Origin: JAGWRI01 sp035700805
GTDB taxonomy: Bacteria; Gemmatimonadota; Gemmatimonadetes; Gemmatimonadales; Gemmatimonadaceae
Direction of reading: 5' to 3'
Assembly (NCBI GenBank): GCA_035700805.1
Contig: DASSOG010000035.1
Coordinates: 1 to 12,464 of the forward strand
DNA: 12,464 nt
Made by a program: the position numbers and the translations under genes. The first letter of the stretch is position 1. The number at the start of each line of letters is the position of its first letter. Shown piece after piece: positions 6,404-12,464 of the stretch. A model generated the notes under the pieces. It searched no databases. It worked only from the letters and a program-made list of their open reading frames with translations, and had not been told where the DNA came from.

Positions 6404-7138
6404 ATGAATCTCCGGAGCACACCGCTTTCCCGTTGCGGATTCTATCTGGCATTGCTCGCAAGCGCCGCCGGCACAACGCACGCCCAGGAAGTCCGCGGTC
6501 GAGTGGTGGACGCCAACGGGAAGCCCGTGGCTCTGGCACAGATCTACCTGTTGCCCAGCGGCCCCACGACCACCAGCGATTTTTCGGGCGCGTTCCTGCT
6601 CAAGGGCGTGAGTGTCGGCGCCAATTACCTAGCCATCCGCCGCCTCGGATACCGTCCAGACACCGTAGCTGTGCAGGTGCCGCAGCGCGACTCCATCCTG
6701 ACCTTCCGGCTCACGACGATTCCCGCGACCCTGCAACCCGTCACCACCCGTGCCCTGCAGCAGGACCTGCCCCGCCTGTTTCACCGCATGAAGGTGCACC
6801 TTGGTGGAGTGGCGTTCGGCACGGACCTGCGCAAGCAGTATCCCCATATGGACGTGGGGGATGTCATCAAATTCGACTGGGACCTCCGGCGATACGCCTA
6901 CGCCCGCTTCCCCTACTGCCCGCCGGACGTCTACATTGACGGGGTCCTGATGGATACCACCGTCTCAACGCACATTGCAGATTTTGTACCGTTGCGGGAT
7001 GTCGCCGCCATCGAGTCGTTTCGCGATCCGGCGTTCATACACGAGCCATTTCTCGCGGGACACTACCCACCCGGTGCCTGCACGCCCATCATCCTGATCT
7101 GGACGAAGGGCTTCAAGCAACATCCGTGGGGTGGGTAG
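6404..7138 (+). CDS. Secreted CPD-domain protein with truncated TonB-plug-like part (paralogue C), 244 aa
   Basis: This is the intact paralogue of the gene just upstream and of the decayed copy at 2352. A signal peptide ends near THA|Q. The CPD beta-sandwich spans ~28-105 (EVRGRVVDANGKPVALAQIY, TSDFSGAF, RRLGYRPDT). A conserved ALQQDLPRLFHRM linker leads to the plug-like domain (GGVAFGTDL, GDVIKFDWDLRR, VYIDGVLMD, AAIESFRDPAF, IILIWTKGF) and a WGG end. Two cysteines in the mature part (YCPP, ACTP) are in the same places as in paralogue B. ATG 6404 lies 13 nt after the previous stop, with no strong ribosome binding site, so coupling to upstream translation is likely. It is the last gene of the four-gene operon. 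The next gene is convergent; a short CTGAG/CTCAG hairpin at about 7156-7175 is only a weak terminator candidate. Confidence 0.85.
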   Translation: MNLRSTPLSRCGFYLALLASAAGTTHAQEVRGRVVDANGKPVALAQIYLLPSGPTTTSDFSGAFLLKGVSVGANYLAIRRLGYRPDTVAVQVPQRDSILTFRLTTIPATLQPVTTRALQQDLPRLFHRMKVHLGGVAFGTDLRKQYPHMDVGDVIKFDWDLRRYAYARFPYCPPDVYIDGVLMDTTVSTHIADFVPLRDVAAIESFRDPAFIHEPFLAGHYPPGACTPIILIWTKGFKQHPWGG

Positions 7139-7171
7139 GCCGCGCGTCGCGACGCCTGAGGGGAATCTCTC

Positions 7172-7558
7172 TCAGACCGCGACAGCCGCCGGTACCGGCC
7201 CGGCAGGCACGAGCTCCTTCCTTCCAAGATCCACGCGGAGGTTGAGACCCTCCAGTCCGTGTGCGCCCAACAGGACCATGTCTCCCGGTTCCGCGAACAC
7301 CACCGCGGCCACCGCCGATCGTCCACCGGCAAACAGGTAGGCGAAGCCCACTTCCCGCTCGAGCACCCGACCATCGGCTGTCTCAAAGCGATCGGTCCGC
7401 GCAGGCTCCACGCCCAGTTCCTCCAGCACGACACGCGGCACCCAGTTGTACTCGCTGCCTGTGTCAACCATCACGTTGGCCAGCGTCCGCCGAGCGCGTG
7501 GGCTGGCGACGTGGGCAACCTCAAGGGACGTCCGGAAGATTCCCATGTCGTCAATCAT
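7172..7558 (-). CDS. Retropepsin-like aspartic protease (clan AA), 128 aa
   Basis: This is a single-domain aspartic protease of the retroviral type. The catalytic motif is V-D32-T-G-S35, preceded by a hydrophobic strand. The second signature comes about 63 residues later as VLLGAHGLEGLNLRVD, the usual hydrophobic-hydrophobic-G element. The length (~125 aa) is right for a monomer that must dimerise to form the active site. There is no signal peptide, so it is cytoplasmic. ATG 7558 (minus strand) has a GAGG about nine bases upstream; Met5 is an alternative start. In bacterial genomes these small proteases are often linked to small antitoxin-like genes. Here the divergent neighbour across 146 nt is an AbrB-type antitoxin. 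Its substrate is unknown. It is convergent with the CPD operon. Confidence 0.85.
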   Translation of the reverse strand: MIDDMGIFRTSLEVAHVASPRARRTLANVMVDTGSEYNWVPRVVLEELGVEPARTDRFETADGRVLEREVGFAYLFAGGRSAVAAVVFAEPGDMVLLGAHGLEGLNLRVDLGRKELVPAGPVPAAVAV

Positions 7559-7704
7559 GGATTCGCGCCTCGCGAGTGCGTCGCCGAAGTATCGCGGGAA
7601 GGACTATCCGAGCGCAACGTGGCCACCAGCCCGCCCGGCGGGGCGAGCATGGCCCTTCAGCGCAGTAGTCTTACTCTTGTGAGCAGTACTGTGGGGCGAA
7701 CGTC

Positions 7705-7932
7705 ATGAAGATCACAAGCAAGGGACGGGTCACGATCCCTGTCGAGGTGCGAGAACGCCTTGGCCTCCTGCCGAACACGGAAGTCGACATCGTGGTCGAG
7801 AATGGGCACGCGGTCATACGAAGGCGCTATCGGAGTCGGCGACATAGCACGCGGGTCATCAAGAGCCTCCGCGGCCGTGGAAGCGTGCCCATGACGACCG
7901 ATGAGATCCTCGCCTTGACGCGCGGAGAATAG
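7705..7932 (+). CDS. AbrB/SpoVT-fold antitoxin (VapB-type), apparently without toxin, 75 aa
   Basis: The N-terminus KITSKGRVTIPVEVRERLGL is the swapped-hairpin AbrB/SpoVT DNA-binding motif. The C-terminus MTTDEILALTRGE is typical of VapB antitoxins paired with PIN-domain toxins. Such proteins bind their own promoter as dimers and neutralise the toxin with the C-terminal tail. ATG 7705 has GGGGCG nearby. A CAGTACTG palindrome at 7684-7691 could be its operator. The expected vapC should start at the stop codon or just after, but only 70 nt separate this gene from imuB. No PIN toxin can be read on either strand. It may be an orphan left after toxin loss, or may act on other targets. Confidence 0.85.
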   Translation: MKITSKGRVTIPVEVRERLGLLPNTEVDIVVENGHAVIRRRYRSRRHSTRVIKSLRGRGSVPMTTDEILALTRGE

Positions 7933-7963
7933 GCCGGGCGGTTTGGCGACGGATTGACTCCGA

Positions 7964-8000
7964 CCCTTCCGGGCCGTCTCGTTATTCGGTATTTATTCGG
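7964..8000 (+). promoter_or_regulatory. imuB promoter/operator, shared with dnaE2
   Basis: CCCTTCC (7964-7970), 13 nt, then ATTCGGTATTTATTCGG (7984-8000) ends 2 nt before the imuB ATG. The same arrangement with the same 13-nt gap precedes dnaE2. ATTC-N7-ATTC is a direct repeat with an 11-bp period, the geometry of the alphaproteobacterial LexA box (GTTC-N7-GTTC). TATTTA (7990-7995) fits a -10, and TTCCGG (7967-7972) would lie at -35 with a 17-bp spacer. This places transcription initiation near the ATG, so the mRNA is probably leaderless. Confidence 0.55.
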
Positions 8001-8002
8001 GC

Positions 8003-9325
8003 ATGTCCTACGTCTGTCTCTGGAGCCCCAGCTGGCCCGCCGGCGCGGCATTCCCCGCTGACCTGCTGACCGACCTGCTGCACCACACCCCCCGTGTGCG
8101 CGTGGGTAAGCAGGGCCGAGTGTGGGCCGACGCCCGCGGCCTCGACGCCCGCGCCCTGGCCATCGCCCTCGTGGACTCGGCCCACAATCACGGTTTTTCC
8201 AATGCCCATGCCGGCGCCGCCGCCACGGCCATTGCCGCCGAGCTCGCCGCCACGCAGCGGCGCGTGCCCTTCACCATCGTCACGCGCGGGCACGACCGCG
8301 AGTTCCTCGCGCCCTTTCCCATAGACGTGCTCGAACCCTCCACCCTGCTGGACAACATCCTGGACGGCACCGGCATCGAGACAGTGGGCGCCCTGGCCGC
8401 GCTGGACGCGGCGCTTGTGGAAACACGTATGGGCGCGGAGGGCGTGCGCCTCTGGCGGCTGGCCCGCGCCGATGACCATCGGCTGCTGTTCACCCAGCCG
8501 GTGCGCGCGCTGCCCAGCGCCACCGTGGAATGGGTGGACTACGCCTTGCGTGACGCCGAGCGATTGACTTTTGTGGTGAACGCGCAGGTGGGCACGGTCT
8601 GCGAACGGCTGGCGTCGGCCGGCCAGCGCGCGCGTGAACTGTCCCTGGTCTTTGCCCTGGCCAGCCACGACGACTTCACGCATCGCCTGCGCTCGGCGCG
8701 CCCCACCGCCAGCCAGAAGTCGTGGATGCGCCTGGTGCGCTCGGCGCTGGAGCGCATCACACTCCCCGATGCCGTGATGGGCGTGACCGTGCGCGTGGAG
8801 TCCGTGATTGGCAACGACGGCGTACAGGGCGACCTGTTCGACAAGGGCTTTGCCAGCGCCCCGCAGGTGGAGCGCACCGTGTCGCAGCTCATGGACGACC
8901 AGGGCGACGTGGTGCTCACGCCCGTCAACTCGGCGCATCCATTGGTAGACGCGCGCACCGAGTGGACGCGGGAGGATCCGGCGGTGGCGGCCGCCAGCGG
9001 CGAGCGCGGCGTGGCCAAGGCCCAGCGCGGCACCAGGCCCACGCCGCACCTCACCCTGCAACTCGTGACGCCGCCCCGGCGCGTGACGGTGACCACCGCC
9101 GAGCGGCGGGACCACCGTGTGCCCATTCGTTACCGGGATAACGGACAGTCATATGCTATTGCAGATGTCGCCGGTCCGGAGCGCGTGTCCGGCGGACAGT
9201 GGGAAGAGGGCGGACCTTACGCGCGGGAGTATTTCCGGTGCGTGCGGGAGGACGGTACGCTGGTGTGGCTGTATCGGGATGCGGCGCAGGAGAAGCCGTG
9301 GTTCCTGCATGGGTGGTGGGATTGA
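8003..9325 (+). CDS. imuB: ImuB-like inactive Y-family polymerase, compact, 440 aa
   Basis: It resembles the Y-family polymerase homologue of the mutagenesis cassette, which carries the error-prone polymerase DnaE2 to the sliding clamp. The ImuB-type N-terminus YVCLWSPSWP lacks the metal-binding Asp expected of an active polymerase. WADARGLD and GFSNAHAGAAATAIAA follow, then a helix-hairpin-helix thumb (LDGTGIETVGALAALD), a little-finger-like region (~170-270), and a clamp-binding motif Q275-G-D-L-F. The C-terminus (REYFRCVREDGTLVWLYRDA...WFLHGWWD) is the characteristic ImuB tail. It is shorter than typical ImuB (~470-530 aa): a segment appears missing between LTDLLHHTP and WADARG, where part of the palm and fingers should be. 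No ribosome binding site precedes ATG 8003; leaderless translation is likely. imuA is not adjacent. It converges with the toxin gene 16 nt downstream. Confidence 0.82.
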   Translation: MSYVCLWSPSWPAGAAFPADLLTDLLHHTPRVRVGKQGRVWADARGLDARALAIALVDSAHNHGFSNAHAGAAATAIAAELAATQRRVPFTIVTRGHDREFLAPFPIDVLEPSTLLDNILDGTGIETVGALAALDAALVETRMGAEGVRLWRLARADDHRLLFTQPVRALPSATVEWVDYALRDAERLTFVVNAQVGTVCERLASAGQRARELSLVFALASHDDFTHRLRSARPTASQKSWMRLVRSALERITLPDAVMGVTVRVESVIGNDGVQGDLFDKGFASAPQVERTVSQLMDDQGDVVLTPVNSAHPLVDARTEWTREDPAVAAASGERGVAKAQRGTRPTPHLTLQLVTPPRRVTVTTAERRDHRVPIRYRDNGQSYAIADVAGPERVSGGQWEEGGPYAREYFRCVREDGTLVWLYRDAAQEKPWFLHGWWD

Positions 9326-9341
9326 CGCATGCCAGCTCGCC

Positions 9342-10142
9342 TCAGCGACCTGACCCACCCGCTCCCATCATCGGCAAGACCCCACCCGGCCGGCCAAAAT
9401 GTGGCACTACCTGCGCCCCGTGTGCGGGCATCAGAAAACGCTGTTCTTTCGGCGACCAGAACAGGCAACCGCTTTCGTCGGGTGGCCGGCCCTGACAGAA
9501 CGCATCGGCTTCCGCAAGCGCCGTGCGCCAGAGCTTCCTTCCAGCTACGAAGTCGAAGGGTTCGCGCAGGTCGAGTCGGGCAAAGTCGCCCGGCTGATAT
9601 CGGCCCTGCCGCTGAAGCAGTTCCAACAGTGAAAGTGGCGTCAGGCCCGGGTCCTTTCCAACGGCGGCCCAGCACAGGGCACCGACGGGAAGAATGCGTT
9701 CGTGAATGAAGAGCATGTCCACAAAGTCGCGCGGCTCATCCCGCCCAACCAGTGCAAGAAGCTTATTCACCGCCAAATCCACAGGGTGCAGCAGCAACCC
9801 GCCCAGTGAGTCACGTACGAGCGGCATGAACCGCCACGCCGAATCGTGCGCCCAGTCAATGCGGGTGGACTCGTCCGCACGGGAAACGACGGCGCGTACG
9901 AATCCCGGCTGGCTGAGCAGGACTTCGAGCGCGTAGCCCGAGGACTCCAGCCGTTGGCGATCGCGCGTGAAGGCCGCGGCCACGCGCTCCACCGAATCGT
10001 GGAAAAAGTCGAGGTCGCGGCTGAATCGCGTGGACTCGGGTGTGAAATGCAGCGCCGCTCCGCCCGCGAGGTACCCCATGTCCTCGGGCTGCCCCGGTGC
10101 AAGGTCAGCCAGGAGCTGCTGCTGAAATCGCGTTAGCGGCAT
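9342..10142 (-). CDS. AbiEii-type nucleotidyltransferase toxin, 266 aa
   Basis: This is a nucleotidyltransferase of the AbiEii/AbiGii family, the toxin half of type IV-like toxin-antitoxin and phage-abortive modules. It has the motif G27-G-A-A-L31 followed by R39-x-S-x-D43-L-D45-F-F, which gives the metal-binding aspartates. The downstream family block DLAVNKLLALVGRDEPRDFVDMLFI has the conserved lysine and RDxVD. The true start is ATG 10142 (MPLTRFQQQLL). It overlaps the upstream partner gene by 10 nt (ATGCCGCTAA), so the two are translationally coupled. The open frame extending beyond 10142 covers the partner gene and is not homologous. The last ~35 residues are proline/glycine-rich and unlike the core. 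It sits on the minus strand between imuB and dnaE2. Family members modify tRNA or other targets; the substrate here is unknown. Confidence 0.85.
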   Translation of the reverse strand: MPLTRFQQQLLADLAPGQPEDMGYLAGGAALHFTPESTRFSRDLDFFHDSVERVAAAFTRDRQRLESSGYALEVLLSQPGFVRAVVSRADESTRIDWAHDSAWRFMPLVRDSLGGLLLHPVDLAVNKLLALVGRDEPRDFVDMLFIHERILPVGALCWAAVGKDPGLTPLSLLELLQRQGRYQPGDFARLDLREPFDFVAGRKLWRTALAEADAFCQGRPPDESGCLFWSPKEQRFLMPAHGAQVVPHFGRPGGVLPMMGAGGSGR

Positions 10143-10396
10143 AGCCGAGCCGCGAGCTCCCACGCCTCGCGATTGCCATGTCGCCTGAGTTGTTCCGCCA
10201 CCCACTGCACATCCGCACGCCCCACCTCGAGGTCGGGGCGATACGACCAGAAACACTGCGCGTAGAAGCGGCGGTATGCTCGCCGCGCTTCGCGGACGCG
10301 CACCATCTCGCGCGCGCTCGCCGAATCCAGCGTCCGCCGGCTCTTGCGGCCTCCTCGCTGGCCAATCTCCGCCAGATATTTCCGGATGTCCGACAC
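10133..10396 (-). CDS. Small partner/antitoxin of the AbiEii-like toxin, 87 aa
   Basis: The product is basic (RGGRKSRRTL, REMVRVREARRAYRR) with an aromatic centre (FYAQCFWSYRPDLEV) and a WVAEQLRRHG...WELAARLCR end. I recall this type of small protein directly upstream of nucleotidyltransferase-fold toxin genes. The role of antitoxin or regulator is inferred from position and coupling. The start is GTG 10396. No ribosome binding site is visible, but a good promoter ends six bases before the GTG, so initiation on a leaderless mRNA is likely. The stop overlaps the toxin start by 10 nt. There is no classical helix-turn-helix I can point to, so it may be of a different type from AbiEi. Confidence 0.75.
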   Translation of the reverse strand: MSDIRKYLAEIGQRGGRKSRRTLDSASAREMVRVREARRAYRRFYAQCFWSYRPDLEVGRADVQWVAEQLRRHGNREAWELAARLCR

Positions 10397-10402
10397 GTAT
10401 CA

Positions 10403-10431
10403 AGCATAAACGGCTTATGATGTAATAGCAA
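10403..10431 (-). promoter_or_regulatory. Promoter of the toxin-antitoxin pair
   Basis: On the minus strand TTGCTA (10431-10426), a 17-bp spacer and TATGCT (10408-10403) match the -35/-10 consensus well. The GTG start follows six bases after the -10, so the transcript should begin at or next to the start codon. It is divergent from the dnaE2 promoter within a 137-bp intergenic region. Confidence 0.6.
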
Positions 10432-10495
10432 GAGATACAACACAATAAAGCGCTGAATGATCAGGAAATGACCGGACACGAGCAGCGGCGGGCTC

Positions 10496-10532
10496 CCCTT
10501 CCAACCGGCCGTCAGATTCGGTATTTCTTCGG
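10496..10532 (+). promoter_or_regulatory. dnaE2 promoter/operator, shared with imuB
   Basis: CCCTTCC (10496-10502), 13 nt, then ATTCGGTATTTCTTCGG (10516-10532) ends 1 nt before ATG 10534. TTCGGTAT occurs twice (10517 and 10528), 11 bp apart. It differs from the imuB copy by a single base across the 17-bp core. TATTTC (10522-10527) is the candidate -10 and TTCCAA (10499-10504) the -35, 17-bp spacer. A leaderless transcript is likely. Confidence 0.55.
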
Positions 10533-10533
10533 T

Positions 10534-12464
10534 ATGCCGTACACCGAACTCCGCGCCCACACCGCCTTCTCCTTCGGGGCCGGATCCGCCACCCCTGAAG
10601 CGCTGGTCGCCCGCGCCCACGCCCTGGGCTACCGCCGCTTGGCCATCACCGACCACGCCGACCTAGGAGCCATCGTCCGCGCCCAGCTCGCCGCGCGCAC
10701 GTGCGATCCCCCGCTCGAACTGATTGTCGGCGCCGAACTGAACGTGGAGGGCCGGCCCGCCGCGTTCCTGGCCCGCAACGCCACGGGCTTCCGCAACGTG
10801 GCCGCGCTCATCACGGCGGCGCGCGTGGGCAACTGGAACACCTGGGACAAATCCACCCAGCGTGAGCGACGCGGGCGCTCCGGCATCACGTGGGACCAGG
10901 TGGCCCGACACGCCGACGGGGTGCACGCGCTCACGGGACCGGGTTCGGGCCCCCTGGCTTCGCGCGTGCTGGCCGGCGACGACGCAGGCGCCCGCCATCT
11001 ATTACAACAATGGCATGATGTCTTCCGCCACCGGTTGGCCGTGGAAGTGCAGCTCCACCATACCGGCGGCGCTGAAGCCGCGCTGGCGGGTGCACTGGTC
11101 TCGCTGGCGGAACGGGAGCGGGTGCCCTGGGTGGTGGCGCACGATCCGCGCTATGTAGACGAGCATGGCCGCCTGGTGCACGACATGCTCTCGGCGCTGC
11201 GCGCGGAGCTGACCCTGGACCAGGCGACCGCGCAGGGCATGCTGCACCCCAACGGCGACTGGCGATTGCTCGCGCCGTGTGACATGGAACGCCGCTGGCA
11301 GGGTCGCACCGAAGGGCTGCGTGAGAGCGCGCGCATTGCGGACGAGTGTGAACCGTGCGACTTCGCCTGGATGCGCCCGCCCATGCCCACCTTTCCGGTG
11401 CCGTCGCAGCACAACGACATCACCTTTTTGCGCGAGCAGGCGTACGTCGGCGCCCGCGAACGCTGGGGGGGCGTGACGCCCAAGCAGGCCACGCAGATCG
11501 AGCGCGAGCTGGCGGTGATCGGGCGGCTGGGGTTCGCGGGGTTCTTCCTGGTGATGTGGGACGCGGTGCGCTTTGCGCGCGAGCGCGGCATCCTCTGCCA
11601 GGGGCGCGGCAGCGCGGCCAACTCGGTCATCGCCTTTGTGCTTGGCATCACGGCGGTGGACCCCGTGGAGCACGGACTGCTGTTTGAGCGTTTTCTCAGT
11701 GAAGTGCGCGTGGACGGCAAGGCCGAGGCGCCGGACATTGACGTGGACTTTGAGCACGATCGGCGCGAGGAAGTGCTGGACTACATGTACGCGCACTACG
11801 CGCGGGAGAAGGCTGCCATTGCCTGCACCGTGCAGACCTATCGGGCGCCCAACGCCGTGCAGGACGCCATGCGGGCCTTTGGGTATCCGCCCGATCTCGC
11901 CGTGTCCATATCAAAACGCTTGCACCACGCCGAGCCCGCCGAGGCGGCAGCGATCATCCGGGATGGCCTGGGCACCGAGCAGGGGTTGCAGGTGGACGAC
12001 GCGCGCGGGCAGGCGCTGCTGCGGGGGATTGCCGCGTTCGATGGCGTGCCGCGCATGCGCTCCACGCATGTGGGCGGATTTGTCCTGTCGCGTGCGGCGC
12101 TGGGCAGCTACCTGCCCATTGAGCAGACCACCATGGGGCGCACCATCGTGCAGTTCGACAAGGATGACCTGGACGCCGTGGGCGTGCCCAAGTTCGACTT
12201 CCTGGGGTTGGGGGGGCTGTCGGCCGTGCGGCGCGCGTTTGACGTGATCGAGCGGCGGGTGGGCGAGCGACCGGCAATGTACAAGCTGCCGTACGATGAC
12301 AAGAAGACGTATGCACTGATCCAGAGCGGCGAAACCATTGGTACGTTTCAGATCGAGAGTCGGGCACAGATCGGGTCCATTTTGCGGACGAAGCCGGAGT
12401 GTTTATACGACATCGTGGTACAGGTGGCGCTCATCCGACCAGGCCCCATCCAGGCGCGGTTCGT
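10534..12464 (+). CDS. dnaE2: Error-prone DNA polymerase III alpha subunit DnaE2 (5' part, runs off the window)
   Basis: A C-family polymerase used for damage-induced mutagenesis together with ImuB. The window holds the first 643 codons of about 1000-1100. An N-terminal PHP domain (TELRAHTAFSF, ALGYRRLAITDHADL) is followed by the palm: GRGSAANS (G357-S360) and the catalytic aspartates in P400-D-I-D-V-D405-F. Further downstream are RMRSTHVGGF, QFDKDDLDAVGVPKFDFLGL and the ETIGTFQIESRAQ block of the fingers, which separates DnaE2 from random ORFs. All three palm acidic residues expected by the time the window ends are present, so it should be active. ATG 10534 has no ribosome binding site and lies directly against the motif shared with imuB. 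The gene is separated from imuB by a toxin-antitoxin pair on the other strand, instead of the usual imuB-dnaE2 operon. Confidence 0.93.
   Translation, partial: MPYTELRAHTAFSFGAGSATPEALVARAHALGYRRLAITDHADLGAIVRAQLAARTCDPPLELIVGAELNVEGRPAAFLARNATGFRNVAALITAARVGNWNTWDKSTQRERRGRSGITWDQVARHADGVHALTGPGSGPLASRVLAGDDAGARHLLQQWHDVFRHRLAVEVQLHHTGGAEAALAGALVSLAERERVPWVVAHDPRYVDEHGRLVHDMLSALRAELTLDQATAQGMLHPNGDWRLLAPCDMERRWQGRTEGLRESARIADECEPCDFAWMRPPMPTFPVPSQHNDITFLREQAYVGARERWGGVTPKQATQIERELAVIGRLGFAGFFLVMWDAVRFARERGILCQGRGSAANSVIAFVLGITAVDPVEHGLLFERFLSEVRVDGKAEAPDIDVDFEHDRREEVLDYMYAHYAREKAAIACTVQTYRAPNAVQDAMRAFGYPPDLAVSISKRLHHAEPAEAAAIIRDGLGTEQGLQVDDARGQALLRGIAAFDGVPRMRSTHVGGFVLSRAALGSYLPIEQTTMGRTIVQFDKDDLDAVGVPKFDFLGLGGLSAVRRAFDVIERRVGERPAMYKLPYDDKKTYALIQSGETIGTFQIESRAQIGSILRTKPECLYDIVVQVALIRPGPIQARF

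Noticed and set aside
7144..7180. Rho-independent terminator between the CPD operon and the retropepsin gene
   Set aside because: There is a GCGTCGCGACGC palindrome without a loop and a short CTGAG/CTCAG pair, but no T-run on either strand.
7982..9115. Long minus-strand open frame opposite imuB (377 codons)
   Set aside because: Shadow of a high-GC gene; histidine/glycine/arginine-rich composition without domains, while the plus strand encodes a recognisable ImuB.
10143..10445. N-terminal extension of the toxin frame up to 10445
   Set aside because: It runs through the partner gene in another frame and has no family similarity; ATG 10142 starts exactly at the conserved domain.

Overview
The window looks like a high-GC Gram-negative chromosome. 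I lean to Gemmatimonadota, from the style of the secreted carboxypeptidase-regulatory-domain (CPD) proteins, the lipoproteins and the compact ImuB; this is inference, as no rRNA or marker gene is present. There are two blocks: an envelope/secreted accessory block (1-7138) and a DNA-damage/mobility block (7172-12464) that ends inside dnaE2.

Block 1. Two overlapping lipoprotein genes (147-2098) lie behind a distinctive upstream box. Next come a decayed CPD paralogue (2352-2852), a remnant of an IS3-type orfA (about 2941-3051), and a large CPD protein whose apparent start codon and ribosome binding site belong to that IS remnant (2956-4440). A second copy of the same upstream box (4556-4593) then precedes a tight four-gene operon. 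It encodes an 81-aa exported peptide with eight cysteines, a membrane-anchored DsbA-like oxidoreductase with a CPAC site, and two paralogous secreted CPD proteins with exactly two cysteines each in the mature part. The likely logic is an envelope system in which a dedicated thiol oxidase folds a small cysteine-rich product and perhaps its partners. The lipoproteins would be co-regulated through the shared box. I do not recognise this as a described system.

Block 2. A retropepsin-like aspartic protease (minus strand) and an AbrB/VapB-type antitoxin without a toxin precede imuB. imuB and dnaE2, the two polymerase components of the mutagenesis cassette, are split by a convergent AbiEii-type nucleotidyltransferase toxin gene with its small upstream partner. 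imuB and dnaE2 nevertheless carry nearly identical promoter/operator sequences placed directly against their start codons. This suggests leaderless, co-regulated transcription by a damage-responsive regulator. imuA and lexA are not in the window.
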